In this document: piece by piece, positions 42,821-51,234 of the stretch | Numbering within the stretch: position 1 is the first letter of the stretch | How the letters are laid out: the number at the start of each line of letters is the position of its first letter | Assembly: GCA_021151525.1 (NCBI GenBank) | Contig: JAGKXD010000002.1 | Span: 1-64,000 of the forward strand | Source of the DNA: Cellvibrionaceae bacterium | GTDB lineage: Bacteria > Pseudomonadota > Gammaproteobacteria > Pseudomonadales > Cellvibrionaceae | Reading direction: 5' to 3' | DNA length: 64,000 nt | Position numbers and translations under genes: made by a program | The notes under the pieces: model-generated | Told to the model about the DNA's origin: nothing | Database searches by the model: none | Seen by the model: only the letters and a program-made list of their open reading frames with translations

Positions 42821-42939
42821 TTCATTTCGCCTGTGTGCAAGCCGTTCGTTGTGTTTGCATGTGAGGCCCTTCTCCATGTTTGCATCAGTTCCCTTGTGAA
42901 CGCTTATTAGTGCAAACCTGATTTAAATAAAGATAAAGA

Positions 42940-42977
42940 CTTGCCTTCACCGCTTAACATTTAACAAGCGCGGCAAG
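42940..42977 (+). promoter_or_regulatory. Hairpin just upstream of the trpE ribosome binding site
   Basis: CTTGCC (42940-42945) pairs with GGCAAG (42972-42977), and CGCTT (42951-42955) with AAGCG (42966-42970) inside it. AAAAGG and the trpE ATG follow directly. It may act on trpE translation or end the leader. Confidence 0.45.
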
Positions 42978-42992
42978 CAAAAAGGTAATGAC

Positions 42993-44486
42993 ATGACTCC
43001 CGAACATTTTGCCGAGTTGGCCCAGCAGGGCTATAACCGTATCCCTGTTATGCGCGAAGTATTAGCAGATTTGGATACGCCGCTTTCTTCTTATCTTAAA
43101 TTGGCCAGCGGGCCTTACTCTTATTTATTTGAATCCGTGCAGGGCGGCGAAAAATGGGGTCGTTACTCCATGATCGGTTTGCCTGCACGAACTATCCTCA
43201 AAGCTTTTGGCGATGAAATTCAGGTTGAGCGCGACGGTGAAATTATTGAGCGCCACACACGTGCAGATGCATTGAGTTTTGTCGATGAATTCAAGCAGCG
43301 CTACCGTGCCCCCGAGTTGCCCGGCTTACCGCGTTTTACCGGTGGATTGGTAGGTTACTTCGCTTACGATTGTGTGCGCTACGTAGAGCCGCATTTAAAA
43401 GCCTCTATGCCGAAAGACATTATTGGTACGCCAGATATTTTGCTCAGCGTTTCCGATGAGGTTTTGGTATTTGATAATCTTGCCGGAAAATTAATTTTTG
43501 TCATTCACGCAAATCCAGAAGTAGATGGTGCTTACGCAAAAGCCAACGTACGTTTGGATGAGCTCGAAGCAAAACTGCGCGGCGAAATTCCAAAAACGCC
43601 AAGCTTGAGCTTGGGCATGAATATTCACAGCGAAGCTGAATTCCAATCACATTTCGGTGAGAAAAATTTCCTCGGCGTAGTCGATAAAATCAAAGAATAC
43701 GTGTTATCTGGCGATACCATGCAAGTGGTTATCTCCCAGCGCTTGTCGATTGATTTCACTCAAGAGCCGATTAATTTGTATCGCGCATTGCGCAACTTGA
43801 ATCCATCACCCTATATGTATTTTATGAACTTGGGTGATCATCACGTAGTGGGCTCAAGTCCGGAAATTCTTGCGCGTTTGGAAGATGGCGAAGTCACCGT
43901 TCGTCCAATTGCAGGTACACGCCGCCGCGGTTACACGCCAGAAGAAGATAAAGCCTTGGAAATTGAATTGGTAAATGATCCCAAAGAAATCGCGGAGCAT
44001 TTAATGCTGATTGATTTGGGGCGCAACGATGTAGGCCGTGTTGCAGAAATTGGAACTGTAAAACTCACCGATAAAATGGTGGTGGAACGCTATTCACATG
44101 TCATGCACATCACTTCCAACGTGACTGGAAAATTAAAAGCCGGTTTAGATGCAATGGATGTTCTGCGCGCAGCGCTTCCTGCAGGTACTTTAAGCGGCGC
44201 GCCGAAAATTCGCGCTATGGAAATTATCGACGAATTTGAAACTGAAAAACGCGGCATCTATGGCGGTGCTGTGGGGTATATCTCCTGGAATGGCAACATG
44301 GATACTGCAATTGCAATTCGCACTGCAGTGATCAAAGAAAGCAAGCTTTATGTGCAAGCGGGTGCTGGTGTAGTGGCAGATTCCGTTCCAGCACTTGAAT
44401 GGAAAGAAACCATGAATAAAGCGCGTGCCATTTTTAAAGCGGTTGACATGGTAGGCCGTTCTAATGAAGCGGGAGAAGCAAAATGA
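42993..44486 (+). CDS. trpE: Anthranilate synthase component I
   Basis: TrpE converts chorismate to anthranilate using ammonia from TrpG. The 497-residue protein has the N-terminal tryptophan-sensing region (LASGPYSYLFESVQGG near 37) and the chorismate-binding core: SPEILARLEDG, RPIAGTRRRG (near 308), DLGRNDVGRV (near 345), YSHVMHITSNVTG and LPAGTLSGAPKIRAMEIIDE (near 395). Length is normal. Its end overlaps the trpG start by four bases, so the subunits are translationally coupled. Confidence 0.97.
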   Translation: MTPEHFAELAQQGYNRIPVMREVLADLDTPLSSYLKLASGPYSYLFESVQGGEKWGRYSMIGLPARTILKAFGDEIQVERDGEIIERHTRADALSFVDEFKQRYRAPELPGLPRFTGGLVGYFAYDCVRYVEPHLKASMPKDIIGTPDILLSVSDEVLVFDNLAGKLIFVIHANPEVDGAYAKANVRLDELEAKLRGEIPKTPSLSLGMNIHSEAEFQSHFGEKNFLGVVDKIKEYVLSGDTMQVVISQRLSIDFTQEPINLYRALRNLNPSPYMYFMNLGDHHVVGSSPEILARLEDGEVTVRPIAGTRRRGYTPEEDKALEIELVNDPKEIAEHLMLIDLGRNDVGRVAEIGTVKLTDKMVVERYSHVMHITSNVTGKLKAGLDAMDVLRAALPAGTLSGAPKIRAMEIIDEFETEKRGIYGGAVGYISWNGNMDTAIAIRTAVIKESKLYVQAGAGVVADSVPALEWKETMNKARAIFKAVDMVGRSNEAGEAK

Positions 44487-45064
44487 TTTTAATGATTGAT
44501 AACTACGATTCGTTTACCTACAACCTCGTACAGTATTTGGGCGAGTTGGGTGCAGATGTAAAAGTGGTGCGTAACGATGAAATTACTATTGAAGAAATTG
44601 CGGCGCTCGCACCAGAAAAAATTGTAATTTCTCCCGGCCCATGTACGCCGACGGAAGCAGGCGTATCGGTTGATACGATTAAAACTTTTGCAGGAAAAAT
44701 TCCTTTACTTGGTGTGTGTCTTGGTCATCAAAGTATTGGTCAGGCGTTGGGCGGAAAAGTCATTCGCGCACCTTATGTGATGCATGGTAAAACCTCGCAG
44801 GTTTACCACAACAACACAGGTGTCTTTAGCGGTTTGAAAAATCCCTTTCAAGCAACTCGCTATCATTCATTGGTTATTGAAAAAGAATCCATTCCCGATT
44901 GCTTGGAAATTACCGCTTGGACACAAAATGAAGATGGCAGCATGGGTGAAATTATGGGCGTTAAACACAAAACGCTCGCCGTAGAAGGTGTGCAATTTCA
45001 CCCTGAATCGATTTTGACTGAACACGGTCACGATATGTTGCGTAACTTTTTAGAAGGCAAATAA
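44483..45064 (+). CDS. trpG: Anthranilate synthase component II (glutamine amidotransferase)
   Basis: The 193-residue amidotransferase subunit provides ammonia to TrpE and in many bacteria also to PabB. Motifs: MIDNYDSFTYNLVQYLGE at the N-terminus, ISPGPCTP (near 50), the nucleophile in LGVCLGHQSIGQALGG (near 79) and GVQFHPESILTEHG with the catalytic His and Glu (near 170). Confidence 0.97.
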   Translation: MILMIDNYDSFTYNLVQYLGELGADVKVVRNDEITIEEIAALAPEKIVISPGPCTPTEAGVSVDTIKTFAGKIPLLGVCLGHQSIGQALGGKVIRAPYVMHGKTSQVYHNNTGVFSGLKNPFQATRYHSLVIEKESIPDCLEITAWTQNEDGSMGEIMGVKHKTLAVEGVQFHPESILTEHGHDMLRNFLEGK

Positions 45065-45110
45065 CTCTAAACGGTGAGTAAACAGCTGAACAATAGAAAG
45101 GAAAATCATC

Positions 45111-45419
45111 ATGGCAAAAGCTTATTGGATGGTACATGTTGAAGTTGATAACGCGGAAGCTTTTAAGGCTTATGTAACCGCAGTTATGGATGTTTTTAAA
45201 AATTACGGTGCGCGTTATTTGGCGAGAGCCGGACAATGTGAAGCTGTTGAAGGTAGAGCTCGCTCACGTAATACGATTGTTGAGTTCCCCAGCTACAAAG
45301 CTGCGGTTGATTGTTGGCATAGCCCTGAATATCAAGCAATTAAAGCCTTGCGTGAAAATGCAGGCAAAGTTGATATCACTATTGTGGAAGGTTATGAAGG
45401 TTTGCAACCGGGTTCATAG
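45111..45419 (+). CDS. DUF1330 domain protein
   Basis: The 102-residue protein is a DUF1330-type ferredoxin-like fold: AYWMVHVEVDNAEAFKAYV at the start, GARYLARAGQCEAVEG in the middle and RNTIVEFPSYKAAVDCWHSPEYQAI, a signature of the family. Function is unknown. AAAGGAAA precedes the ATG. It sits 46 bases after trpG and 14 bases before a tautomerase-like gene, so it is probably cotranscribed with the trp genes, though no link to tryptophan synthesis is known. Confidence 0.85.
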   Translation: MAKAYWMVHVEVDNAEAFKAYVTAVMDVFKNYGARYLARAGQCEAVEGRARSRNTIVEFPSYKAAVDCWHSPEYQAIKALRENAGKVDITIVEGYEGLQPGS

Positions 45420-45433
45420 CAAGGGGAAATGAA

Positions 45434-45823
45434 ATGTCGCAAATAAAGATTTACGGTTTAAAAAAATCGCTCGACCCGATTAAAAAGCACTTGTCAGATG
45501 TTGTTCATTCTTGTGTTATGGATGCTCTGCAATTTCCAGCAGATAAACGTGCACATCGTTTTATTGGTTTGGAGAAAGATGATTTTTTTATGCCTGCGGG
45601 CAGAAGTGATGCCTACATCATTATTGAAATTACAATGATTGAAGGGCGCTCCGTTGAAGCGCGTAAAAAATTAATTCGTTTGTTGTTCGATAGAATAAAA
45701 GCAGACGTTGGAATTGATAATTTGGATGTTGAAATTTGTATTTACGAAAGCCCTGCCTGTAACTGGGGTTTCCGTGGAATGCATGGTGATGAAATAAAGC
45801 TCAATTATTCAATTAATGTGTAG
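45434..45823 (+). CDS. Tautomerase-family protein lacking the N-terminal proline
   Basis: The 129-residue protein has the sequence style of the tautomerase (4-oxalocrotonate tautomerase/MIF fold) family: QIKIYGL at the start, RFIGLEKDDFFMPAGRSD, IIIEITMIEGRSVEARKKLIRLLFDRI and ESPACNWGFRGMHGDE. Family members use Pro at position 2 (the mature N-terminus) as the catalytic base. Here the codon after ATG is TCG (Ser), so normal tautomerase chemistry is doubtful unless the start is misassigned; AAGGGGAAA directly upstream supports this start. It lies between trpG and trpD. Confidence 0.8.
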   Translation: MSQIKIYGLKKSLDPIKKHLSDVVHSCVMDALQFPADKRAHRFIGLEKDDFFMPAGRSDAYIIIEITMIEGRSVEARKKLIRLLFDRIKADVGIDNLDVEICIYESPACNWGFRGMHGDEIKLNYSINV

Positions 45824-45916
45824 TTCATCGTTGGGTTAAATAAGGCATAAATTTAATTAAAAAATGATGCATTGGCTGTTTATTGGCGATGACATCAACT
45901 TATGGGGTGGCAGGCA

Positions 45917-46945
45917 ATGGATATCAAACAAGCATTAAATACTTTGGTGGCGCGAGTTGATCTCAGTACTGAAGAAATGATTTCAGTTATGCGCATTATT
46001 ATGACGGGCGGCGCAACGCCTGCGCAGATTGGTGGGTTTTTGGTTGCACTGCGCATGAAGGGCGAAACCTTGGATGAAATTACCGGCGCGGCAATGGTAA
46101 TGCGCGAGCTCGCAACGCCAGTCGATATTCAAGCAGATTATTTAGTGGATACTTGTGGCACAGGTGGGGATGGCGCAAATTTATTTAACGTTTCCACGGC
46201 AAGTGCATTTGTAGTTGCAGCGGCGGGCGGTCGTGTTGCCAAACATGGTAACCGTTCTGTATCTAGCGTAACGGGCAGTGCAGATGTGTTGGAAGCTGCC
46301 GGTATTAAATTAGATATTACCTCTGAACAAGTTGCGCGTTGTGTAAAAGAAATTGGTGTTGGCTTTATGTTTGCGCCGTCCCATCATAGCGCAATGAAGC
46401 ATGCAATTGGCCCGCGTAAAGAATTAGGTATGCGCACCATTTTCAATATGCTCGGCCCCATGACTAACCCTGCCAATGTTAAGCGCCAAGTAATTGGTGT
46501 ATTTAACGGTGCATTGTGTAAACCAATGGCAGAAGTTCTAGGGCGTTTAGGTAGTGAGCATGTAATGGTGGTTCACGCTAAAGATGGCTTGGATGAAATC
46601 AGCCTTGCCACTGAAACCCAAATTGCTGAACTAAAAAATGGTGAGATTCGTGAATATACAATCAAGCCAGAAGACTTCGGTATCCAAAGTAAAAGTTTGA
46701 TTGGTTTGAGTGTTGCAAGTGCAGAGGATTCACTCTTGCTGATTAAGGACGCGCTCGGCAACCGTCGTGGACAATACGCAGAAAAAGCAGCAGATATTAT
46801 TACCTTGAATGCCGGTGCAGCGATTTACGTGAGCGGTGTTGTGGATTCATTTGCAGACGGTGTTGAAATGGCGCGCGATGCAATTGGTAGCAGTTTGGCA
46901 GGCGAAAAAATTCGCGAACTGGCTGCCTTTACCCAATATTTGTAA
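45917..46945 (+). CDS. trpD: Anthranilate phosphoribosyltransferase
   Basis: TrpD joins anthranilate to phosphoribosyl pyrophosphate. The 342-residue protein has GFLVALRMKGET near the N-terminus, the PRPP loop VDTCGTGGDGANLFNVSTASAFV (about 78-100), KHGNRSVSSVTGSADVLEAAG and RTIFNMLGPMTNPA. I used the Met at 45917 (MDIKQALN), which fits the family start; the frame opens at 45902. It is the first gene after the DUF1330/tautomerase insertion. Confidence 0.95.
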   Translation: MDIKQALNTLVARVDLSTEEMISVMRIIMTGGATPAQIGGFLVALRMKGETLDEITGAAMVMRELATPVDIQADYLVDTCGTGGDGANLFNVSTASAFVVAAAGGRVAKHGNRSVSSVTGSADVLEAAGIKLDITSEQVARCVKEIGVGFMFAPSHHSAMKHAIGPRKELGMRTIFNMLGPMTNPANVKRQVIGVFNGALCKPMAEVLGRLGSEHVMVVHAKDGLDEISLATETQIAELKNGEIREYTIKPEDFGIQSKSLIGLSVASAEDSLLLIKDALGNRRGQYAEKAADIITLNAGAAIYVSGVVDSFADGVEMARDAIGSSLAGEKIRELAAFTQYL

Positions 46946-46973
46946 GTTAAGAATTTATTTATCGAGAAAAACT

Positions 46974-47771
46974 ATGTCTGATACACCAACCGTATTGCGC
47001 AAAATTATCGCGCGCAAATGGGAAGAAATTGCTGCACGTAAAGAGCATACCTCTTTAGCAGATTTAAAAGTTCGTGCTGCAGAGCAAGCTCCTGCGCGTG
47101 GTTTTGTGAACGCAATCGAGCAAAAAATTGCGCAAGGCCAATCTGGTGTTATCGCCGAAATTAAAAAAGCCTCACCCAGTAAAGGTGTGATTCGCGAGCA
47201 TTTTGTGCCTGCTGAATTGGCGCGTTCTTATGAGCTTGGCGGTGCTGCTTGTTTGTCGGTATTAACAGACATAGATTTTTTCCAAGGTGCAGATGTTTAT
47301 TTGCAACAGGCGCGTGCAGCGGTAAATATTCCTGTTATTCGTAAAGATTTTTTAGTCGATGAATATCATATTTACGAAGCGCGTGCTTTGGGTGCAGATT
47401 GCGTGCTCTTGATTGTTGCTGCATTGGAAACAGCTAAACTGAAAGAATTAAATTCACTTGCGCAAGAAATCGGTTTAGATGTGTTGGTAGAAGTGCACGA
47501 TGAAAAAGAGTTGGATATTGCATTGGAATTGCCGAATAAATTAATCGGCATCAACAACCGCAATTTGCACACGTTTGATGTGACCTTGGATACGACTTAC
47601 AAATTGCTCGATAAAATTGGCAACGAGCGAATTGTTGTGACTGAAAGCGGTATTTTGGCTCCTGCAGATGTACAAGCCATGCGTGCAAAAAACGTAAACG
47701 CGTTTTTGGTGGGCGAGGCATTTATGCGTGCAGAAGACCCCGGTACTGCGCTTAAAGAGTTTTTTAAATAA
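46974..47771 (+). CDS. trpC: Indole-3-glycerol-phosphate synthase
   Basis: TrpC closes the indole ring of the tryptophan precursor. The 265-residue TIM barrel has VIAEIKKASPSKGVIR with the catalytic Lys (near 60), CLSVLTDIDFFQGA, PVIRKDFLVDEYHIYEAR, LIGINNRNLHTFDVTLD and VTESGI near 222. The frame opens at 46836 inside trpD, but the ATG at 46974 (MSDTPTVLRKI) gives the normal family start. A perfect terminator follows. Confidence 0.96.
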   Translation: MSDTPTVLRKIIARKWEEIAARKEHTSLADLKVRAAEQAPARGFVNAIEQKIAQGQSGVIAEIKKASPSKGVIREHFVPAELARSYELGGAACLSVLTDIDFFQGADVYLQQARAAVNIPVIRKDFLVDEYHIYEARALGADCVLLIVAALETAKLKELNSLAQEIGLDVLVEVHDEKELDIALELPNKLIGINNRNLHTFDVTLDTTYKLLDKIGNERIVVTESGILAPADVQAMRAKNVNAFLVGEAFMRAEDPGTALKEFFK

Positions 47772-47782
47772 GTACAATTCGC

Positions 47783-47822
47783 ACCCATAAAAAAACCGCC
47801 AAGAGGCGGTTTTTTTATGGGT
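47783..47822. terminator. Bidirectional terminator between trpC and vfr
   Basis: Bases 47783-47800 pair perfectly with 47805-47822 around AAGA, with core ACCGCC/GGCGGT flanked by A7 and T7. It serves the convergent trpC and vfr genes. Confidence 0.95.
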
Positions 47823-47838
47823 GGTTGGAACCTAATAA

Positions 47839-48474
47839 TTATCGCGTTCCGTAAACCACCATGGTTTTACCTTTCACCAGCACCAAACCTTGATCCTCCA
47901 AGGTTTTGAGTACGCGGCCAACCATCTCGCGTGAGCAGCCCACAATGCGGCCAATTTCCTGACGAGTGATTTTAATTTGCATACCATCGGGATGGGTCAT
48001 TGCATCTGGCTCTTTGCAGAGTTCGAGCAGGGTGCGTGCAACGCGACCGGTTACATCGAGGAAGGCAAGATCACCCACTTTGCGGGTGGTTGCGCGCAGA
48101 CGACGTGCCATTTGCATGCCGAGTGCGAATAAAAACTCGGGGTGCGCCTCAGAAATTTCCTGGAACTTCGCATAGCTGATTTCGGCAACTTCGCATTCGG
48201 TTTTGGCTCTTACCCATGCGCTGCGTGAATCCTTATCATCAAACAAACCCATTTCACCGAAGAAGTCGCCATCATTGAGGTAGGCAACAATCATTTCGTG
48301 GCCGTCATCATCTTCGATAAGAACAGTCACAGAACCTTTTACGATGTAATACAGGGAATCGCTTTTATCGCCAGCATAAATGATGGTGCTTTTGGCCGGA
48401 TAACGACGACGGTGACAATGAACTAAAAATTCGTCCACGTTCTTTATATGTGGTGTTAGGGATACGGCGACCAA
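47839..48474 (-). CDS. vfr: Cyclic-AMP receptor family regulator Vfr
   Basis: The 211-residue regulator matches Pseudomonas aeruginosa Vfr: HCHRRRYPAKSTIIYAGD (near 19), cAMP pocket FFGEMGLFDD ... RSAWVRAKTECEVAEIS (near 71-95), then RKVGDLAFLDVTGRVARTLLELC and the helix-turn-helix ITRQEIGRIVGCSREMVGRVLK (near 168-190). By family knowledge it responds to cAMP and controls many genes, including those for carbon use and surface behaviour. The trpC-vfr-osmC order is that of Pseudomonas. Confidence 0.94.
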   Translation of the reverse strand: MVAVSLTPHIKNVDEFLVHCHRRRYPAKSTIIYAGDKSDSLYYIVKGSVTVLIEDDDGHEMIVAYLNDGDFFGEMGLFDDKDSRSAWVRAKTECEVAEISYAKFQEISEAHPEFLFALGMQMARRLRATTRKVGDLAFLDVTGRVARTLLELCKEPDAMTHPDGMQIKITRQEIGRIVGCSREMVGRVLKTLEDQGLVLVKGKTMVVYGTR

Positions 48475-48706
48475 GTTGGTGCTCCTGTTTAGTAAGCGTA
48501 GTGCAATAAATTTTCTTATTATGGCCTGAGAAGTAGGAATCTACCAGTTTCGTGCCATATCTTTGTGACGTCGTTATAAGCCTGAAGCTGCTTATTGTCT
48601 ACAAGAAAATTGCAATTTGATGAATGCTGTTGATTTAGGTGACATTTTCATTTTTTTTACCTGCATGTGGTAACCTTGCTACCTAAATTATTGTGATGAG
48701 GTTTCT

Positions 48707-49126
48707 ATGCAAGCAGTGGTGAAATGGGTCGATGGTGCGCAATTTTTGGCGGAATCAGGCAGCGGTCATGCAGTGTTAATGGATGGTCCACCAGATCACG
48801 GTGGTCGTAATACTGGCGTTCGCCCAATGGAAATGCTGCTGATGGGATTGGGTGGTTGCTCTTCTTTTGATGTAATGAGCATTCTCACCAAAGCGCGCCA
48901 AGCTGTGACTGATTGCCGCTGCGAGCTGCAAGCCGAACGCGCTGAAGGTGTGCCTTCTCCGTTTACCAAAATCCATATGCAGTTCATTGTGACCGGAAAA
49001 GAATTAAAAGAAGCGCAGGTAAAGCGCGCTGTCGAGTTGTCGGCAACGAAGTACTGCTCTGCATCCATTATGTTGGAGGCGGGTGGGGTAGAGATAACCC
49101 ACGCTTACGAGATTCGCGAAGCCTAA
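48707..49126 (+). CDS. OsmC/YhfA-like family protein
   Basis: The 139-residue protein has the OsmC plan, including the two conserved redox cysteines: Cys in MGLGGCSSFDV (near 51) and Cys in SATKYCSASIMLE (near 117). Family members reduce organic hydroperoxides; the YhfA-like branch is less well defined. It is divergent from vfr, which may control it, and is followed by a strong terminator. Confidence 0.88.
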   Translation: MQAVVKWVDGAQFLAESGSGHAVLMDGPPDHGGRNTGVRPMEMLLMGLGGCSSFDVMSILTKARQAVTDCRCELQAERAEGVPSPFTKIHMQFIVTGKELKEAQVKRAVELSATKYCSASIMLEAGGVEITHAYEIREA

Positions 49127-49166
49127 GCGAAGGCAGACGGCTAAGTATGAAAAATCTTGCAGTATT

Positions 49167-49200
49167 AAAAACGCCCTGAAAATGTCAGGGCGTTTTTTTT
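49167..49200 (+). terminator. Rho-independent terminator after the OsmC-like gene
   Basis: AAAACGCCCTGA pairs with TCAGGGCGTTTT around AAATG, followed by a T-run. Confidence 0.92.
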
Positions 49201-49342
49201 TAGATTTGTTGGCGTGCTAGCGAGAGATATACAACTCTTAATATCGATCAATAGTTTGCGGGCATATTCAGTGTTAAGGTGATTAGTCTATTTAATTTAC
49301 CTTCACCGTGAAGGGAAATCTTTGTTGTTTGGGGGAAATTTC

Positions 49343-50647
49343 GTGCGAAATTTTTTGCGAATCCATAAACATACGCCTCATTCTGTATCGCATTCAAAGC
49401 GCGGTATTGCGGCACAGTTCGCGCGTTTTCGTGCAACTGGGCTAAGTGCATTTGCGGCCTTTCTCGCGGTATTAGGTCCTGGTTTATTGGCGGGTTTATC
49501 CGATGATGATCCAGCTGGCATCACAACTTACTCAGTCTTGGGTGCTGATCATGGCTATAAGTTGCTGTGGATTATTCCTGCCTCCACGCTGGTGTTAATT
49601 CAATTTCATTTAATTGCAGTTCGCATTGGTGCCGCAACGGGCAAAGGCTTCGTTGCCATTATTCGCGAACATTGGGGCCGAGTTTGGGGTTATTTGGCCG
49701 TTATTGGTTTGCTCTTTGCTAACTTTGGAACTATTTGCGCAGAGTATGCAGGCATTTCTGCCGCAGCGGGTTTGGTGGGGATCCCTTCTTGGGTGAGTAC
49801 ACCCGTAGCGGCTATTTTAATTTCACTGGTCGTTGTGTTGGGGTCTTTTCATCGCGTTGAGCGCGTTTTATTGGTTATCTCTTCCACACTCGCGCTCTAT
49901 ATTATTGACGGTATTTTAGCGGCGCCAGATTGGTCAGATGTTTGGCATTATTCTGTGATACCGCATTTACCAACCAGTCACTTAGGATGGATTGCACTTG
50001 CCGCTACCTTGGGCACAACACTCGCCCCTTGGGGGTTGGCGTTTATTCAATCCTACGCTGTCGATAAAAAAATAACTGTTGCTAATTTGCGATGGGAAAG
50101 GGTTGACGTCATTATTGGTTCCCTATTGACCGGTGTTATAGGTGTTGCCATTGCAGTTGCTTGTGCAGCAACTTTGAATAAATCTGGAATAAAAATTAAT
50201 GATGCAAGCGATGCCGCTGCAGCCTTACAACCTTTAGCGGGTTCATTCGCAACTGTGCTTTTTGGTGTTGGGTTGTTGGGGGCTTCGCTGCTTGCGGCTG
50301 CCATAGTGCCTTTGGCTACAGCTTACTCCATCGCTGAAGGGATTGGTGCGCCTGCGTCTTTGGATTTGGATTCAAAACACTTTCAGTTTTTTTATGCGGC
50401 GTTTATTGTTTTAACTGTTGCAGCCGCTAGCATAGTATCGCTCCCGAGTATTCCGTTAATTCCCCTTATCTATACAAGCCAAGTGGTTAATGCAGTGATT
50501 TTACCCTTGCATGTGATTGCTCTTTTGTTGTTAGCTCGCAGCGCAAAAGTTATGGGGGTTTCTCGCCTTGGAAATGGTGCGTCTATTTTGGCTGGCATTA
50601 GCATCGCATTAATTTTGGCATGTGTTATCGCCATGGCATTTTCATAA
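49343..50647 (+). CDS. NRAMP-family divalent metal transporter, atypical
   Basis: The 434-residue protein has 10-11 membrane segments and the NRAMP-type start (FLAVLGPGLLAGLSDDDPAGITTYS). In canonical manganese/iron NRAMPs the first helix carries DPGN and the sixth carries a metal-binding MPH motif. Here these are DPAG and LAPWGLAFIQS, so the metal-coordinating Asn and Met are absent. Such changes are seen in divergent NRAMP-related clades, some of which move magnesium, so the ion is uncertain. I chose the GTG at 49343 because GGGGGA lies seven bases upstream; the TTG at 49322 has no such site. Confidence 0.8.
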   Translation: MRNFLRIHKHTPHSVSHSKRGIAAQFARFRATGLSAFAAFLAVLGPGLLAGLSDDDPAGITTYSVLGADHGYKLLWIIPASTLVLIQFHLIAVRIGAATGKGFVAIIREHWGRVWGYLAVIGLLFANFGTICAEYAGISAAAGLVGIPSWVSTPVAAILISLVVVLGSFHRVERVLLVISSTLALYIIDGILAAPDWSDVWHYSVIPHLPTSHLGWIALAATLGTTLAPWGLAFIQSYAVDKKITVANLRWERVDVIIGSLLTGVIGVAIAVACAATLNKSGIKINDASDAAAALQPLAGSFATVLFGVGLLGASLLAAAIVPLATAYSIAEGIGAPASLDLDSKHFQFFYAAFIVLTVAAASIVSLPSIPLIPLIYTSQVVNAVILPLHVIALLLLARSAKVMGVSRLGNGASILAGISIALILACVIAMAFS

Positions 50648-50653
50648 TAAAAA

Positions 50654-51232
50654 CTACTGTATTTTGTTTAATGCTTGATCCATTTCCTTAGCTAATTCTG
50701 CCAGCAGTTCACTGTAGGCGTGTGCTAGGGCTTTGGTGCTTGAATCTACTTTAACAGCCTGTAAAAAATTACGGCGTAAGCTAATGGTTTTGGTGTCGTT
50801 ATCGACCAACTCCCAGTCAGCATTTAAGCTGGCTTTATCACCTTTGCGAGTCAGTTCGTAAATATGTAGGCGCAGGCTATAGCGCGGTTTGCTATCGCTG
50901 CGCCAAGGAAAGCTTACGAAGCTACGTGAATGATTTAGTTGCGTTAAGTTTAATGCTAAAACTCGGGGTATAGCTTTATCAAGTGGCTCAGCCCAGTAAG
51001 CGTTATCAACCATTTTTAGCGTGTTGTCGGTTTGGTTATCAATAATTTGTAAGCGATTGAGATAATCCGCCAAGTCTATTGGGCCTATGCCAATGACCTG
51101 TGAAATATTAGTAGGGGAGATGCCTTTCTCGTCTGCTTGGGTTGCGCTCAAATAATAATAATTTTTTTGCGGCGAGTGCTGGCAGCCGACAATTAGGCAA
51201 CACATGATGAATGCAAATAATATTTTGCGCAT
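50654..51232 (-). CDS. ABC transport auxiliary lipoprotein (PqiC-like)
   Basis: The 192-residue protein has a lipoprotein signal (LIVGC lipobox, Cys at 17) and the ABC-type transport auxiliary component sequence: YYYLSA near 25, VIGIGPIDLADYLNRLQII near 46 and WAEPLDKAIPRVLALNL near 80. By family knowledge such lipoproteins link MCE-protein assemblies to the outer membrane. It is the last gene of a four-gene MCE operon, two bases after the MlaD-like gene. Confidence 0.85.
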   Translation of the reverse strand: MRKILFAFIMCCLIVGCQHSPQKNYYYLSATQADEKGISPTNISQVIGIGPIDLADYLNRLQIIDNQTDNTLKMVDNAYWAEPLDKAIPRVLALNLTQLNHSRSFVSFPWRSDSKPRYSLRLHIYELTRKGDKASLNADWELVDNDTKTISLRRNFLQAVKVDSSTKALAHAYSELLAELAKEMDQALNKIQ

Positions 51233-51234
51233 AT

